The notes below the pieces were generated by a model, which was not told the DNA's origin, made no database searches, and saw only the letters and a program-made list of their open reading frames with translations. Of a stretch of DNA of 64,000 nt, positions 17,608-26,812 are shown piece by piece. Position 1 is the first letter of the stretch; each line of letters starts with the position of its first letter. Made by a program: the position numbers and the translations under genes. Origin of the DNA: Cytobacillus solani (GTDB lineage Bacteria; Bacillota; Bacilli; Bacillales; Cytobacillaceae); assembly GCF_001420595.1 (NCBI RefSeq), contig NZ_LJIX01000006.1:69361-133360 (forward strand). Reading direction: 5' to 3'.

Positions 17608-17985
17608 ATTCTTAATACGGATGGAACGAAGCCTATTTATGTGCAAATCGCAGAATGGATTGAAACAGAGATTATGAAAGGCCACTTTGAAAGTGACCAA
17701 AAGGTGTATTCCCAATACCAGTTAGCGGAAATGTATACGATAAATCCTGCCACAGCAGCAAAGGGACTTAACTTGCTTGCTGATGAAGGCATCCTATTTA
17801 AAAAGCGGGGGCTTGGGATGTTTGTTTCAGTAAATGCGAAAGAAATGATAATAAACAAACGGAAGAACCAAACATTGAAGCGATTAGTACAAGAAGTGGT
17901 TTTAGAGGCTGCTCGTTTGCAAATGAGTGAAGATGAATTAATTGAAATGATAAAGGCCGTTCAAAACGAGGAGGGGGAGCAATGA
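17608..17985 (+). CDS. GntR family regulator (YhcF/YtrA-like), probable ATT start
   Basis: Winged-helix GntR regulator of the short YtrA/YhcF type, which control adjacent ABC transporters. From GTG 17641 only 114 aa would be made, losing the first HTH helix. Upstream in frame the sequence reads ILNTDGTKPIYVQIAEW, which is the expected N-terminus. The only start with proper spacing from GGAAGGGGG (17591-17599) is ATT at 17608, giving 125 aa. Recognition region: YSQYQLAEMYTINPATAAKGLNLLADEGI. The gene overlaps the ABC ATPase by 4 bp. Confidence 0.8.
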   Translation: MLNTDGTKPIYVQIAEWIETEIMKGHFESDQKVYSQYQLAEMYTINPATAAKGLNLLADEGILFKKRGLGMFVSVNAKEMIINKRKNQTLKRLVQEVVLEAARLQMSEDELIEMIKAVQNEEGEQ

Positions 17986-18884
17986 AGGTTATTGAGTGTA
18001 AAGATTTAACGAAAGCCTATATAGGGAAAAATGCCTTAAATCAACTTTCCTTTTCTATTGAAGAAAATAAAATTACAGGACTGGTTGGACGAAATGGGGC
18101 AGGGAAAACAACATTGTTGAAAATAATAGGAGGTTTCCTCAAAGAAACCTCTGGGACGATCCAAGTTTTTTCAGAAAGGCCATTTAATAGCCTAAATGTG
18201 TCTGCACACTCCATTTTTGTCGATGATAAAATGAGCTTTCCACCAGCATTGCAGCTATACGAATTATTAGAAGCTGCGGGTAGTTTCTATCCAAATTGGG
18301 ATATGGATTTGGCGGAACGCCTATTTGATTACTTTTCCTTTGATCGAAAGGCTTATCATCAGCGGCTTTCTAAGGGGAAAACGAGTACTTTCAATATGAT
18401 TGTTGGCTTAGCAGCAAGATGTCCGTTAACGATTTTTGATGAGCCGACAACAGGTATGGATGCAGTAGTTAGAAAGGACTTTTACCGAGCGCTGCTCAAG
18501 GATTATCTGGCTTTTCCACGTACAATTATACTTTCTAGTCATCATTTAGATGAAATAGAAGATTTACTGGAAGATATTCTTCTGATAAACGATGGCAAAA
18601 AACATTTGCATATGCCAATGGAAGAACTGAAAGAATGGGCGATTGGTATAAAAGGCGCAACTGCAACTGTTCTTGAATGGTCGGATAAAAAAGAGCTGAT
18701 TTACAAGAATCAAATAGGTGCAGATACGTTGTACGCAGTGGTGAAAAATGATTTCGATGAGCCTTCACTTATGAAAGCTAGTCTTGCAGGATTAAAGATT
18801 ACCTCTGTTTCCGCAAGTGATCTATGTGTCTACTTAACCAGTGAATCGAAAGGAGGAATTGACAATGTCTTTAGTGATCGCTAA
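17982..18884 (+). CDS. ABC transporter ATPase (YhcG/YtrB-like)
   Basis: 300-aa ATPase. Walker A GRNGAGKTT (about 39-47), Walker B LTIFDEPTTGMD (about 147-158), switch region LSSHHLDEIED. The signature is degenerate (LSKGKTSTF), as in several GntR-linked ABC systems of Bacillus. ATG follows GGAGGGGG. Overlaps the GntR gene by 4 bp and the membrane partner by 20 bp, so translation is coupled. Substrate unknown; related systems answer to cell-envelope stress. Confidence 0.83.
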   Translation: MKVIECKDLTKAYIGKNALNQLSFSIEENKITGLVGRNGAGKTTLLKIIGGFLKETSGTIQVFSERPFNSLNVSAHSIFVDDKMSFPPALQLYELLEAAGSFYPNWDMDLAERLFDYFSFDRKAYHQRLSKGKTSTFNMIVGLAARCPLTIFDEPTTGMDAVVRKDFYRALLKDYLAFPRTIILSSHHLDEIEDLLEDILLINDGKKHLHMPMEELKEWAIGIKGATATVLEWSDKKELIYKNQIGADTLYAVVKNDFDEPSLMKASLAGLKITSVSASDLCVYLTSESKGGIDNVFSDR

Positions 18885-19605
18885 TTTAGTGGATATTGTA
18901 AAAAAACAGTATCTTTTTAAACTAAAAGCAAATATCGACTCTTTCAGTTCACTTATATGGATTCAATTATTAGCTTTGCTATTTTCTTTAGGCGGTGTTG
19001 GTTCAACGCTTGCCTCCTCAGGCTATCTTAGTATTGAAGTTAAGTATTATTCCGCAGACTTAGTTATTGCTTTTACAATGATTTGGGCTTTCGTAACAGC
19101 CATTATAATTACTACAAAGCCTTATCGAAATCAAGATTTTACTTATGTGACAAATCGTTTAAGCAGTAGCCTTGCAAATATAATATTTTTACTAACAGCT
19201 AGTATCATTGGTGGAATTACTGCTATGCTTGTAAACAACCTGCTGAAAATTATTGCTTATTTTATTTTTAATGAGCAGTTATACAGCTTTCAGAGCGGAT
19301 TTAGGGAACTTGCGCTTGGGATAAGTATGACCATTTTATATGTATTCTGCATAAGTGCATTCGGCTATTTAGTAGGAACGTTAGTTCAAGTCAGTAAACT
19401 ATTTATCCTTTTCGTTCCTGTTTTATTCTTTGGTACTATTCTGCTTAAAACGAGTGTTCAAAAGGAGCCATTCTTAACAAGTATCTTTAAATTCTACTTT
19501 TTTGAGCCATCCCTTCTTTTATTGCTTTTAAAGATATTATTGACCAGTTGTTTATTCTTTTTTACTTCCATTGCTATTTTGAATCGGATGGAGGTTAGAA
19601 GATGA
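18865..19605 (+). CDS. ABC transporter membrane subunit
   Basis: 246-aa protein with about six membrane helices and no ATPase motifs. Starts MSLVIANLVDIVKKQYLFKLKANIDSF, an amphipathic N-terminus before the first helix. ATG 18865 sits 8 nt behind AAGGAGG (18850-18856), inside the 3' end of the ATPase gene. It overlaps the next gene by 4 bp. Its role as permease for the upstream ATPase is inferred from position and topology. Confidence 0.75.
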   Translation: MSLVIANLVDIVKKQYLFKLKANIDSFSSLIWIQLLALLFSLGGVGSTLASSGYLSIEVKYYSADLVIAFTMIWAFVTAIIITTKPYRNQDFTYVTNRLSSSLANIIFLLTASIIGGITAMLVNNLLKIIAYFIFNEQLYSFQSGFRELALGISMTILYVFCISAFGYLVGTLVQVSKLFILFVPVLFFGTILLKTSVQKEPFLTSIFKFYFFEPSLLLLLLKILLTSCLFFFTSIAILNRMEVRR

Positions 19606-20285
19606 GTAGTATCATTCCTATATTACTGGTTGCACTTGCTATTGCATTCCTATCAATTAATAAGCGCAAAAAGTTTGTTACTGTGAAAATAACTCATTGG
19701 CTTCTTTTTACTTATGTGGGTGTGCTGCTTCTTTCAATGGCTGCTGCACCATTTGTTGCAGATGGAAAATTACATGCTCGAGAAACCGTCAGTGAAAAGG
19801 AGATCAGTCAAGCGGATAATCAACTTCATAAAGCACTTAGAGCGGGAAGGATTGAAGACATTGATGAGAAGTACCTAGTCAATCAAAAGAACTTTGACAA
19901 TTATCAAGGGAAGACACTTGAAATTGATACAATCTATGGGAACGTTCCTGAACTACATGTGGAGAGAAAACAAGTGGATGACGGAAAAATAGAGGTTTTC
20001 TGTTTTGCTGGTGCACTGACAATTGATACACTTGATTTCACCGATATGGCTGGTGAACCACTCAGCTATGTGCTAGAGAATAATATCTTAACGATTAAAC
20101 CACCGAAAGAGAGAGAAGTTAAAGTTTCCATAGTGAAAAATGAATTTACGATCAATCAATTTACTGGTGCTAGGGAAAAAGGAAGCCATATTATAGTGAA
20201 CAGTCCATATTTGTACATGCGTATTCCGAAAAACCTGGAATTAATTGAAGGAACAGAAATGTCCGTAATCTTTGTTGGCGAATAA
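19602..20285 (+). CDS. Membrane-anchored protein of unknown function in GntR-ABC operon
   Basis: 227 aa. Two N-terminal hydrophobic segments (about 3-18 and 32-50) lead into a soluble domain of about 170 residues, predicted outside the cell from the positive residues KRKK at 21-24. The domain is rich in beta-strand-like stretches ([21 protein letters not shown]). I do not recognise a family. It is the last gene of the GntR-ABC-permease operon and may be an accessory or sensing subunit. Confidence 0.6.
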   Translation: MSSIIPILLVALAIAFLSINKRKKFVTVKITHWLLFTYVGVLLLSMAAAPFVADGKLHARETVSEKEISQADNQLHKALRAGRIEDIDEKYLVNQKNFDNYQGKTLEIDTIYGNVPELHVERKQVDDGKIEVFCFAGALTIDTLDFTDMAGEPLSYVLENNILTIKPPKEREVKVSIVKNEFTINQFTGAREKGSHIIVNSPYLYMRIPKNLELIEGTEMSVIFVGE

Positions 20286-20290
20286 TATAA

Positions 20291-20327
20291 AAAAATCATG
20301 GGTTTTACATAAGCCCATGATTTTTTC
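20291..20327 (+). terminator. Terminator of the GntR-ABC operon
   Basis: AAAAAATCATGGG pairs with CCCATGATTTTTT. Strong hairpin with T-run. Confidence 0.93.
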
Positions 20328-20370
20328 CTCTTCAAGTATTGTTATAATAGGGATAGGGAGGATGATTCAT

Positions 20371-20688
20371 TTGGAAAAAGATCAGCATTTTCATTTAAAA
20401 GAACTTGATGAAGAAACTCTTTTCATAGTTTCACAAACGTTTAAGGCATTATCAGATCCAACAAGGATTCGCATTTTGCATTTGTTATTTGAGGGCGAGC
20501 ATTCCGTGAACGATATTGCTGAAAAACTGTCCTTGCTGCAGTCAACTGTCTCCCATCAGCTTCGTTTTCTAAAAAACTTACGTTTAGTTAAATTTAGAAG
20601 AGAAGGAACTTCCCTATTCTATTCATGTGATGACGAGCATGTAATGGATATTTTAAGACAAACGATCGAGCATGCGAATCATCATTAA
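20371..20688 (+). CDS. czrA: Zinc-responsive ArsR/SmtB repressor CzrA
   Basis: 105-aa winged-helix repressor. [31 protein letters not shown] is the CzrA opening, [25 protein letters not shown] the DNA-reading part, and [18 protein letters not shown] the C-terminal helix carrying the Asp/His zinc site. TTG 20371 lies 9 nt from AGGGAGG; ATG 20362 overlaps that site, so I prefer TTG. It is convergent with czcD and their stop codons overlap. Likely target: the palindrome at 21630-21652 before czcD. Confidence 0.92.
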   Translation: MEKDQHFHLKELDEETLFIVSQTFKALSDPTRIRILHLLFEGEHSVNDIAEKLSLLQSTVSHQLRFLKNLRLVKFRREGTSLFYSCDDEHVMDILRQTIEHANHH

Positions 20689-21608
20689 TTGCAGCTTCCA
20701 TGATGATTCGGGCAGCCATGCTCTATTTTTTCAATCTGAATCGTACTATGTTCAATCTCAAAATCATCATGGAGAATGGATTGTGCATGGTGGAGAATGG
20801 TATCGTGAACACCTTCTCCCTCGATAACCATATGGCAGCTTAGCATCGGCATGCCTGAAGTAATCGACCATATGTGCATATCATGCACCTCTGCTACTTC
20901 TGGGATCTTTAATAAAGATGATTTCACTTTGTCCATCTCAAGGTTTGCTGGTGTTCCTTCCATTAAAATATGGAAAGACTCTTTCATTACTCTCCATCCG
21001 CTGATTAAGATGAGTATTGCAACAATGACACTTGCGATCGGGTCCGCAATTCCCCAGCCAAAGAAAATCATCAGCAAAGCGGCAATAATTGCTCCTACTG
21101 AGCCAAGCATATCGCCGATTACGTGAAGGAAAGCACTGCGAACATTTAGATTCTCATCTTTATCCCCACGCATTAAAATCCATGCTGCAATAATATTAAC
21201 TAGTAAACCAATGCTTGAAATAATCAGCATTCCTCCGCTAAGCACTTCAGGCGGATTCCAAAAACGCTGGTATGCTTCATAGAAAATATAAACGGAGATC
21301 ACAATGAGTGTAAGCCCATTTAATGCTGCAGCAATAATTTCAAACCGTTTGTATCCGTATGTTTTTGAGGCAGAAGCTTTTCTTTCTCCAAGCTTAATTG
21401 CGAACAAGCTCAAACCTAATGCGGCAGCATCGCTAAGCATATGGCCTGCATCTGAAAGAAGTGCGAGACTATTTGTTAATAAGCCCCCAACAACTTCAAC
21501 AATCATGAAAGATGCAATGAGTAGAAAAGACAAAAATAAAGCTTTTTTATTTCCTGTATGACCGTGTGAGTGATTATGACCATGTGAATGACCGTGGTGA
21601 TGTCCCAT
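20685..21608 (-). CDS. czcD: Cation diffusion facilitator CzcD (Zn/Co/Cd efflux)
   Basis: 307-aa CDF antiporter that exports Zn2+ and related ions in exchange for protons. The N-terminus is a His-rich loop ([15 protein letters not shown]), six membrane helices follow, and metal-site residues are seen in [14 protein letters not shown] (helix 2) and [13 protein letters not shown] (helix 5). The C-terminal cytosolic domain begins about residue 215 and ends with [14 protein letters not shown] follows AGGAGGCATC on the minus strand. Controlled most likely by the convergent czrA. Confidence 0.93.
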   Translation of the reverse strand: MGHHHGHSHGHNHSHGHTGNKKALFLSFLLIASFMIVEVVGGLLTNSLALLSDAGHMLSDAAALGLSLFAIKLGERKASASKTYGYKRFEIIAAALNGLTLIVISVYIFYEAYQRFWNPPEVLSGGMLIISSIGLLVNIIAAWILMRGDKDENLNVRSAFLHVIGDMLGSVGAIIAALLMIFFGWGIADPIASVIVAILILISGWRVMKESFHILMEGTPANLEMDKVKSSLLKIPEVAEVHDMHIWSITSGMPMLSCHMVIEGEGVHDTILHHAQSILHDDFEIEHSTIQIEKIEHGCPNHHGSCN

Positions 21609-21629
21609 AATTGATGCCTCCTATTTTAT

Positions 21630-21652
21630 TATATGAATATATGCTCATATAT
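21630..21652. promoter_or_regulatory. CzrA/ArsR-type operator of czcD
   Basis: TATATGAATATATGCTCATATAT is an imperfect inverted repeat with the TATGAA-N-TGNTCATA core typical of SmtB/CzrA operators. It lies 20-45 bp before the czcD start. Confidence 0.75.
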
Positions 21653-21740
21653 ATTATGATATAAATTAGCAAATTGTTCAACAATTAAATTAAATTTAAA
21701 TGAAATTAAGTACTTAGTTTTATCCAATGTTTAAAAAAAT

Positions 21741-21776
21741 ATAAAAAAGGAAGACACATGGGTTTGTGTCTTCCTT
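21741..21776 (-). terminator. Terminator after the YiaA-like gene
   Basis: On the minus strand GGAAGACACA pairs with TGTGTCTTCC, followed by TTTTTTA. Confidence 0.9.
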
Positions 21777-21782
21777 ACGTAA

Positions 21783-22043
21783 TTAATCAATTTTATTAAG
21801 GTTTTGCTTTCTTTCTTGCTCTGCAATGATTTCATTGTCTTCAGCGTTATCTCTTGTAACCTTTTGAGTAAGAATCGCTCCAACTGCAACTAGAATCATA
21901 ACAGCAATGTAATAACCTTTTTCGTTCAGTTGAAGATTATCGGCATTGTATAGACCGATGGAAAATAGAAACACGCCTGCAAAAAACGTAAAGTAGGCTA
22001 ATACGGTGAATGCAGTTGTATTTCTTCTTCGATATCTTTGCAT
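21783..22043 (-). CDS. YiaA/YiaB family membrane protein
   Basis: 86-aa protein with two membrane helices (about 12-30 and 44-62) joined by LYNADNLQLNEKGYYI, the hallmark of the YiaAB two-helix domain, then QKVTRDNAEDNEII. Ribosome site AGGAGG precedes ATG on the minus strand. It is a single gene with its own terminator. The molecular role of the family is unknown. Confidence 0.82.
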   Translation of the reverse strand: MQRYRRRNTTAFTVLAYFTFFAGVFLFSIGLYNADNLQLNEKGYYIAVMILVAVGAILTQKVTRDNAEDNEIIAEQERKQNLNKID

Positions 22044-22183
22044 TCGAATGACCTCCTTATGAATATGATAATCTATTTGTTTTTATAAAGCATAATTTGT
22101 TAGAAAGATAAAGTAGCTGTTAATGAAGGAAACTGTAATGATTATACCATATTTTTACTTGTTTGGAAGTGGGCATTCGGTCA

Positions 22184-22220
22184 TAAAAAAATAAATGCAG
22201 CCTCCAGATAGAGACTGCAT
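22184..22220 (-). terminator. Terminator after the LtaS-like gene
   Basis: Minus strand ATGCAGTCTC / GAGGCTGCAT with a loop of six, followed by TTTATTTTTTTA. Confidence 0.85.
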
Positions 22221-22229
22221 ACGGGGTGT

Positions 22230-24080
22230 TTATTTCTTCTCTTGTTCTTTTCTAATAAAGTCTGAATACTGCATAATTTGTAATGTGTTATCAATATATT
22301 TTTGCATATTCTTCGTGTTCTTCGTTTTCTTCATCGTTTCCCGATTATATAATAACGCAGGAAGTTTAGCACTTGGTGCTGTGTATAAAGTGTTATTACT
22401 GATAAATGAACCGCCTGGCATGTAATAGCGCATTCCGAGCAGATTTTTTTTGTATTGAAAAAGATTATGGCCAATCATTTGCGAATCATGCTCTATTCCA
22501 AGCAGGTTTAATAACGTAGGCATAAGGTCAATTTGGCCGCCTAATTGGGAATGTGTTTCCCCGTTAAAGATTCCGGGTGCGTTAAATATAACAGGGACAA
22601 CAAAACGGTCATGTAAATTGTAATCATGCCCAAGCATTTCTTTTAAAAGCTGTTCATCCTTCTCTGTCACTGGTGCCCCATGTAAGCCTGAGTGATCCCC
22701 GTAAATGAGGATGAGTGATTGATCATATATGCCCAGTTCCTTCAATGATTGAATAAACTTCCCAATCTGTTCATCAGTATACCGAACGGATTGGAGATAA
22801 TTCCCAACATACGTATCCTTATATGAATCTGGCAAGTTAAGATATTCGTATTCATCTGGCATTTCAAAAGGGGTGTGGCTTGTTAATGTAATAATATTTG
22901 AGTACATGCGCGGATGATTTTCCATTTGACCTGGAAGCTGCTTTTCTACATAACTAAACAATACTTCGTCGGCTGGTCCAAACCCAATTTCATTCTTGTT
23001 GGGAATATCTTCGCTTGTATATACATAGTCAAATCCAAGAGCAGGATATAACTTATCTCGGCTCCAATATGTAATATCATCAGCATGATAAGTAGATGTT
23101 CCATATCCATTACGTTCCAATGTACGTACAAGGGAAGGGATATCACTGCCATCAATGACATTTACTGTTGGATCCATTCCCTCAGGGTAAAGGGAAGTGT
23201 GCATAATCCATTCAGCATCTGACGTATTCCCAGCCCCGATCTGCTGATAAACATGATCAAAATAGGCACTGTCCTTAAGAAGTTTATTTAAATTTGGTGT
23301 TATTTCTTGCCCTTTAATCGATTTGTTTATAACAAATTCCTGCAAGGACTCTACCTGAATTGTAAATACATGGCGATCTTTAGCAAGGCCGAATGTTTCA
23401 TGTTCGGAGGGAGGAAGAAAAACATTTCCCTTTAATTTTTCTAATTCCTTATCGGATAAATGGTCATTCTTTGCAAGGGCAGTACCAATTCCACGTTCAT
23501 ATAATTGAACAAATTGGGATTGAATATAACCATGCTTCTTGGCAAAGTAAGAAACATCCACTAATGGATAGAAAAACGCAATTACTGTAGTAACTAGTCC
23601 TGCGCAGCTAAAGGCAATAGCCCATTTTTTAGCTGATTGAAAGGAAAGCGGATCAGACATTTTAGTAAAATACCAAATTAGCGGCAGAATTAGCACAACA
23701 TCTAAGAAAAATAGAAAGTCATATGGGCTGCCAAGCAATGCGACTGTTCCTCCTACAGAATTGGATTGGTATATTTGTTTAACATCATAATAGGAAGGAA
23801 CGGTTGAAAAATACCTTGTGTAATACATAATAACGATAAAAAGTGCAGATAAGCATAGATTAAATAGCCAGATTGAAAGCCATTTCCGCTTTTTGAAAAT
23901 AAGAAGAAGACCAGTTACCATGAGTGCCCACATGGGAAATTCAATGAGAACAATATGGAAAATAGACTTGTTATCAAAAATGACCATTTGAAATGCCGTA
24001 ATTTTGATAAATAGCACAAGCATAATGAGTATAAAAGGATAGGAAATATGTTTTTTTAGATTCAAATCCCACTTTTGCAT
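22230..24080 (-). CDS. LtaS family lipoteichoic acid synthase / primase
   Basis: 616-aa polymerase of the sulfatase-fold alkaline phosphatase type, which moves glycerol-phosphate from phosphatidylglycerol to lipoteichoic acid outside the membrane. Five N-terminal membrane helices (to about residue 180) are followed by a linker and the extracellular domain. Metal and catalytic residues appear in FTIQVESLQ (Glu near 245), the nucleophile Thr in GNTSDAEW (near 290) and YGDHSG (near 450). Its length is closer to the YvgJ paralogue than to LtaS itself, but I cannot assign the paralogue. Monocistronic, with a terminator. Confidence 0.88.
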   Translation of the reverse strand: MQKWDLNLKKHISYPFILIMLVLFIKITAFQMVIFDNKSIFHIVLIEFPMWALMVTGLLLIFKKRKWLSIWLFNLCLSALFIVIMYYTRYFSTVPSYYDVKQIYQSNSVGGTVALLGSPYDFLFFLDVVLILPLIWYFTKMSDPLSFQSAKKWAIAFSCAGLVTTVIAFFYPLVDVSYFAKKHGYIQSQFVQLYERGIGTALAKNDHLSDKELEKLKGNVFLPPSEHETFGLAKDRHVFTIQVESLQEFVINKSIKGQEITPNLNKLLKDSAYFDHVYQQIGAGNTSDAEWIMHTSLYPEGMDPTVNVIDGSDIPSLVRTLERNGYGTSTYHADDITYWSRDKLYPALGFDYVYTSEDIPNKNEIGFGPADEVLFSYVEKQLPGQMENHPRMYSNIITLTSHTPFEMPDEYEYLNLPDSYKDTYVGNYLQSVRYTDEQIGKFIQSLKELGIYDQSLILIYGDHSGLHGAPVTEKDEQLLKEMLGHDYNLHDRFVVPVIFNAPGIFNGETHSQLGGQIDLMPTLLNLLGIEHDSQMIGHNLFQYKKNLLGMRYYMPGGSFISNNTLYTAPSAKLPALLYNRETMKKTKNTKNMQKYIDNTLQIMQYSDFIRKEQEKK

Positions 24081-24301
24081 ACAAAAGCACCTCTAACTAA
24101 ATAATTCAATTTTCTTTAAACCTTGCAAACAAAAGTATACATGTAAGTATATTTATTTGCTATGCAATTTATAAATGTCTGAGAAATAATGGGTTTCAAC
24201 CTTTAAGACGAAAATGTATAACAGAAAGATTCAAAATATGGGAACTTTTTTTCTGATTTTTCGTAAATGAAAATAATAGAGAAGGATCGGAGTGATGGAT
24301 A

Positions 24302-25213
24302 TTGGAGAAAAAATTACTTGTAGAGAATGTGGAAGTACTGCGTCGAGCAGCAGGAAATTGGATGGATCGCCGGCTTGTACTTATGACAGCTGCTCAATTT
24401 GCTGCAAAAGGACAAAAAATTGATGGACATGCTTTTATTAAAGTCTCTGATCTTGTGAAAAGCAGTACATCTATGTTTTCGCCGCTAAGAGGGATATATT
24501 TTCCAATGACTGGTCTAATTATGGCAAAGGATAGCCATCCAGAAGTGGAAATTAGCCGCTTACATCATAATTATCAAATATTACGAAAGGCAAATATGCG
24601 TTCATCTGCGTTCACATATATTGCTGCATATTTATTAGATGAAGAAATGGATGCAAGCCGGATCAGTGCGATATATGAAGAAATGAAAAAGCATCACCGT
24701 TTCCTTACTTCTTATGATGATTACCCGGCGGCTGTGATTATAGCCAAAAGGGATGGAAGGGTAAAAGAACTAATTGAGATTTCCGAGCGTTATTACCGAG
24801 GGCTGAACGAAAAGGGACTATGGAAGGGAAACAATCTGCAATTCTTGGCTAATATGCTTGTGATGTGTGGAGACTTTCAGCACGAATTAGTGAGAGACGT
24901 CATCTATACAAAAGAGGAACTTATCCGTCGCGGTCTAAAGGTGAAGGAAGTTCATTATCCTGCTCTTGGTGTCATTGCTCTTACAGGGAAAATTAAGGAA
25001 GCAGCAAGCCTTGCTGTCAAACTAGCAGAAATGAAGGAATTTAAATGGTATAAGGAGATGGCTATTACGGTAGCCGCAACCTTTGTATCACAGGATTACA
25101 TTGATGCGTCTGCTGGACTGACAACAGCGATTCATGCGATGATTCAAGCACAGCAGGCATCGGCTGCAGCTGTGACTGCTGCGGCTACTGCGGCCGCCTC
25201 TTCAGGAAGTTAG
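24302..25213 (+). CDS. DUF4003 family protein
   Basis: 303-aa soluble, mostly alpha-helical protein. It matches my recollection of the DUF4003 family of Bacilli (MFSPLRGIYFPMTGLIMAKDSHPE; YRGLNEKGLWKGNNLQFLANMLV). The C-terminus is Ala-rich (AAAVTAAATAAAASSGS-like). Start is TTG 24302 with GGAG at 24289-24292. No function is known. Single gene ended by its own terminator; the intergenic repeat follows. Confidence 0.7.
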   Translation: MEKKLLVENVEVLRRAAGNWMDRRLVLMTAAQFAAKGQKIDGHAFIKVSDLVKSSTSMFSPLRGIYFPMTGLIMAKDSHPEVEISRLHHNYQILRKANMRSSAFTYIAAYLLDEEMDASRISAIYEEMKKHHRFLTSYDDYPAAVIIAKRDGRVKELIEISERYYRGLNEKGLWKGNNLQFLANMLVMCGDFQHELVRDVIYTKEELIRRGLKVKEVHYPALGVIALTGKIKEAASLAVKLAEMKEFKWYKEMAITVAATFVSQDYIDASAGLTTAIHAMIQAQQASAAAVTAAATAAASSGS

Positions 25214-25242
25214 GGCACATCCATAATGGGTGTGCTCTTTTT
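25213..25242 (+). terminator. Terminator after DUF4003 gene
   Basis: GGGCACATCC / GGGTGTGCTC stem overlapping the stop codon region, then TTTTT. Confidence 0.8.
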
Positions 25243-25245
25243 GAA

Positions 25246-25432
25246 AGATACGAAACTATAACTTTTTAGTTAGAGAATTGTCTAGCGCAAGCATCCTATC
25301 GCCTATCAAACTTCAGGTCTCCTCCGCAACGATTGCGTCAACATAGGTTCGCTCACGCTCACCGTGTTGCCTTTATCGAAAGGAAGAGCCCTTCCAGTTT
25401 GTACGGCGATGATCAAGGCGCTTCCGCTTTTA
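25246..25432. repeat. Structured intergenic repeat, copy 1
   Basis: About 187 bp sharing AGAGAATTGTCTAGC at the 5' end, CCTATCGCCTATCAAACTTC, GTCAACAT-GGTTCGCT, CCCTTCCAGTTTGTACGGCG and a terminal GGCGCTT-CGCTTTT block with copies at 58284 and 62015. The ends can pair (ATCGCC with GGCGAT). This copy diverges near TAGCGCAAGCATCC. The remainder of 25433-25603 is AT-rich without a visible gene. Confidence 0.85.
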
Positions 25433-25603
25433 TTTAAATTGAGCGAAAATGTAGTCAATTTTCTAACATGTGAAGATTGTATTTCAAACCATAAAATACC
25501 TGTGCTATTTGTTCGAAATTCCGTATTATCTCTTGCATGGTTACGTATTTCTGTGTCAATATCTATATATTGATGAATGTCGTTATAATAGATATTCGAG
25601 GAG

Positions 25604-26785
25604 ATGAATAAGTTGAATAAAGCAGTTATTTTAGGGTGTAATTATTATATAGGTTTGAGTACCATCCGATGTTTGGGTGTGAATGGAATACATACAGTTG
25701 CAGTGGATTATGCTGGAGCTGATACATACGGGGCAGAATCGAAGTATTGTTCGGAGCAGCTGATTGCTCCTCATTATAAAAAAGAAACAAAAGCTTTCGT
25801 GCAATTTTTAAAGGAATATGCGAGCAAGGAAAATGAAAAGCCAGTTCTTATCCCTTGTCATGATTCATATGTAGAAGTAATCGATGAGTACTTAGATGAA
25901 CTGAAAGAAAGCTATCTAATTCCTCAAACGAAGAAAGGCTTGTATTCGCAAGTTATGAATAAGGAAGCCCTTCATGCACTAGCAATGGAAAAAGGAATGC
26001 TAGTACCAGAAACGGTTCGAGTGAATGAAGAGAACTTTTTTGAGAAAATCGATACGATCATTAAATATCCTTGTATTGTGAAGCCGACGGATTCCCCTAC
26101 CTTTGTAGCCACTTTTAGGAGAAAGATATTTAAGGTTCATAATAAAGAGGAATTGGAAGAAGCTTTAGCAAAAGCAGAAAAAGCAGGCTTAGAAGTTATT
26201 GTTCAGCGGATTATTCCTGGTTTCGATGATCATATGTACACATTTGATGCGTATTTAAACCAAGATTCAAAGGTAACCCACTGGGTAACCTGTCAAAAGC
26301 ATCGTCAATATCCAATCAATTTTGGTGCCTCTGTCTATACAGAGCAAAAATATGTTCCTGAGCTTTATGAAATCGGAGCAAAATTTTTAGAGGAAATTGG
26401 GTTTAAAGGATTTGCTGAAATTGAGTTTAAGAAAGACGCGGATACAGGGAAGTATTATTTAATCGAAATTAATGCGAGAATTACAAACCTAAACAATCTG
26501 TTGTATAAGGTTGGTGTTAATTTTCCTTATATTACCTACCGCGAATTAACAGGTTCTCCACTTCCACCAAAAGCAGTGAAAGAAGATAAAAATCGTGTAT
26601 TTTGGTACGCTTATGAGGATATGTTAGCGATAAAGGGTTATATTCGAACGGGTCAATTGACAAAAGGCGAAGTTTTTAAATCGCTTTTCAAGAAAAAAGC
26701 TTATGCCATCTGGGATTGGCAAGATCCGAAGCCTGGAATGATCTTTTTCAGGAAAACGGCTGGGAAGATGCTCAAAAGAAAATAA
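25604..26785 (+). CDS. ATP-grasp ligase, D-aspartate ligase (Aslfm)-like
   Basis: 393-aa ATP-grasp enzyme. The N-terminal Rossmann-like part starts AVILGCNYYIGLSTIRCLG and contains VLIPCHDSYVEVI. The ATP-grasp core includes YPCIVKPTDSPT, VIVQRIIPGFDDHMYTFDA and the metal-binding FAEIEFKKD...YLIEINARITN. The layout resembles the D-aspartate ligase of Enterococcus faecium, which adds D-Asp to the peptidoglycan stem Lys. TTG 25604 (in frame TTGAATAAAG) after GGAGATG. A Mur ligase and an Asp/Glu racemase follow in the operon, which fits activation of a D-amino acid, but the acceptor is unknown. Confidence 0.78.
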   Translation: MNKLNKAVILGCNYYIGLSTIRCLGVNGIHTVAVDYAGADTYGAESKYCSEQLIAPHYKKETKAFVQFLKEYASKENEKPVLIPCHDSYVEVIDEYLDELKESYLIPQTKKGLYSQVMNKEALHALAMEKGMLVPETVRVNEENFFEKIDTIIKYPCIVKPTDSPTFVATFRRKIFKVHNKEELEEALAKAEKAGLEVIVQRIIPGFDDHMYTFDAYLNQDSKVTHWVTCQKHRQYPINFGASVYTEQKYVPELYEIGAKFLEEIGFKGFAEIEFKKDADTGKYYLIEINARITNLNNLLYKVGVNFPYITYRELTGSPLPPKAVKEDKNRVFWYAYEDMLAIKGYIRTGQLTKGEVFKSLFKKKAYAIWDWQDPKPGMIFFRKTAGKMLKRK

Positions 26786-26812
26786 TCGATAGATGCAGAA
26801 AAGAGGTAGTAA

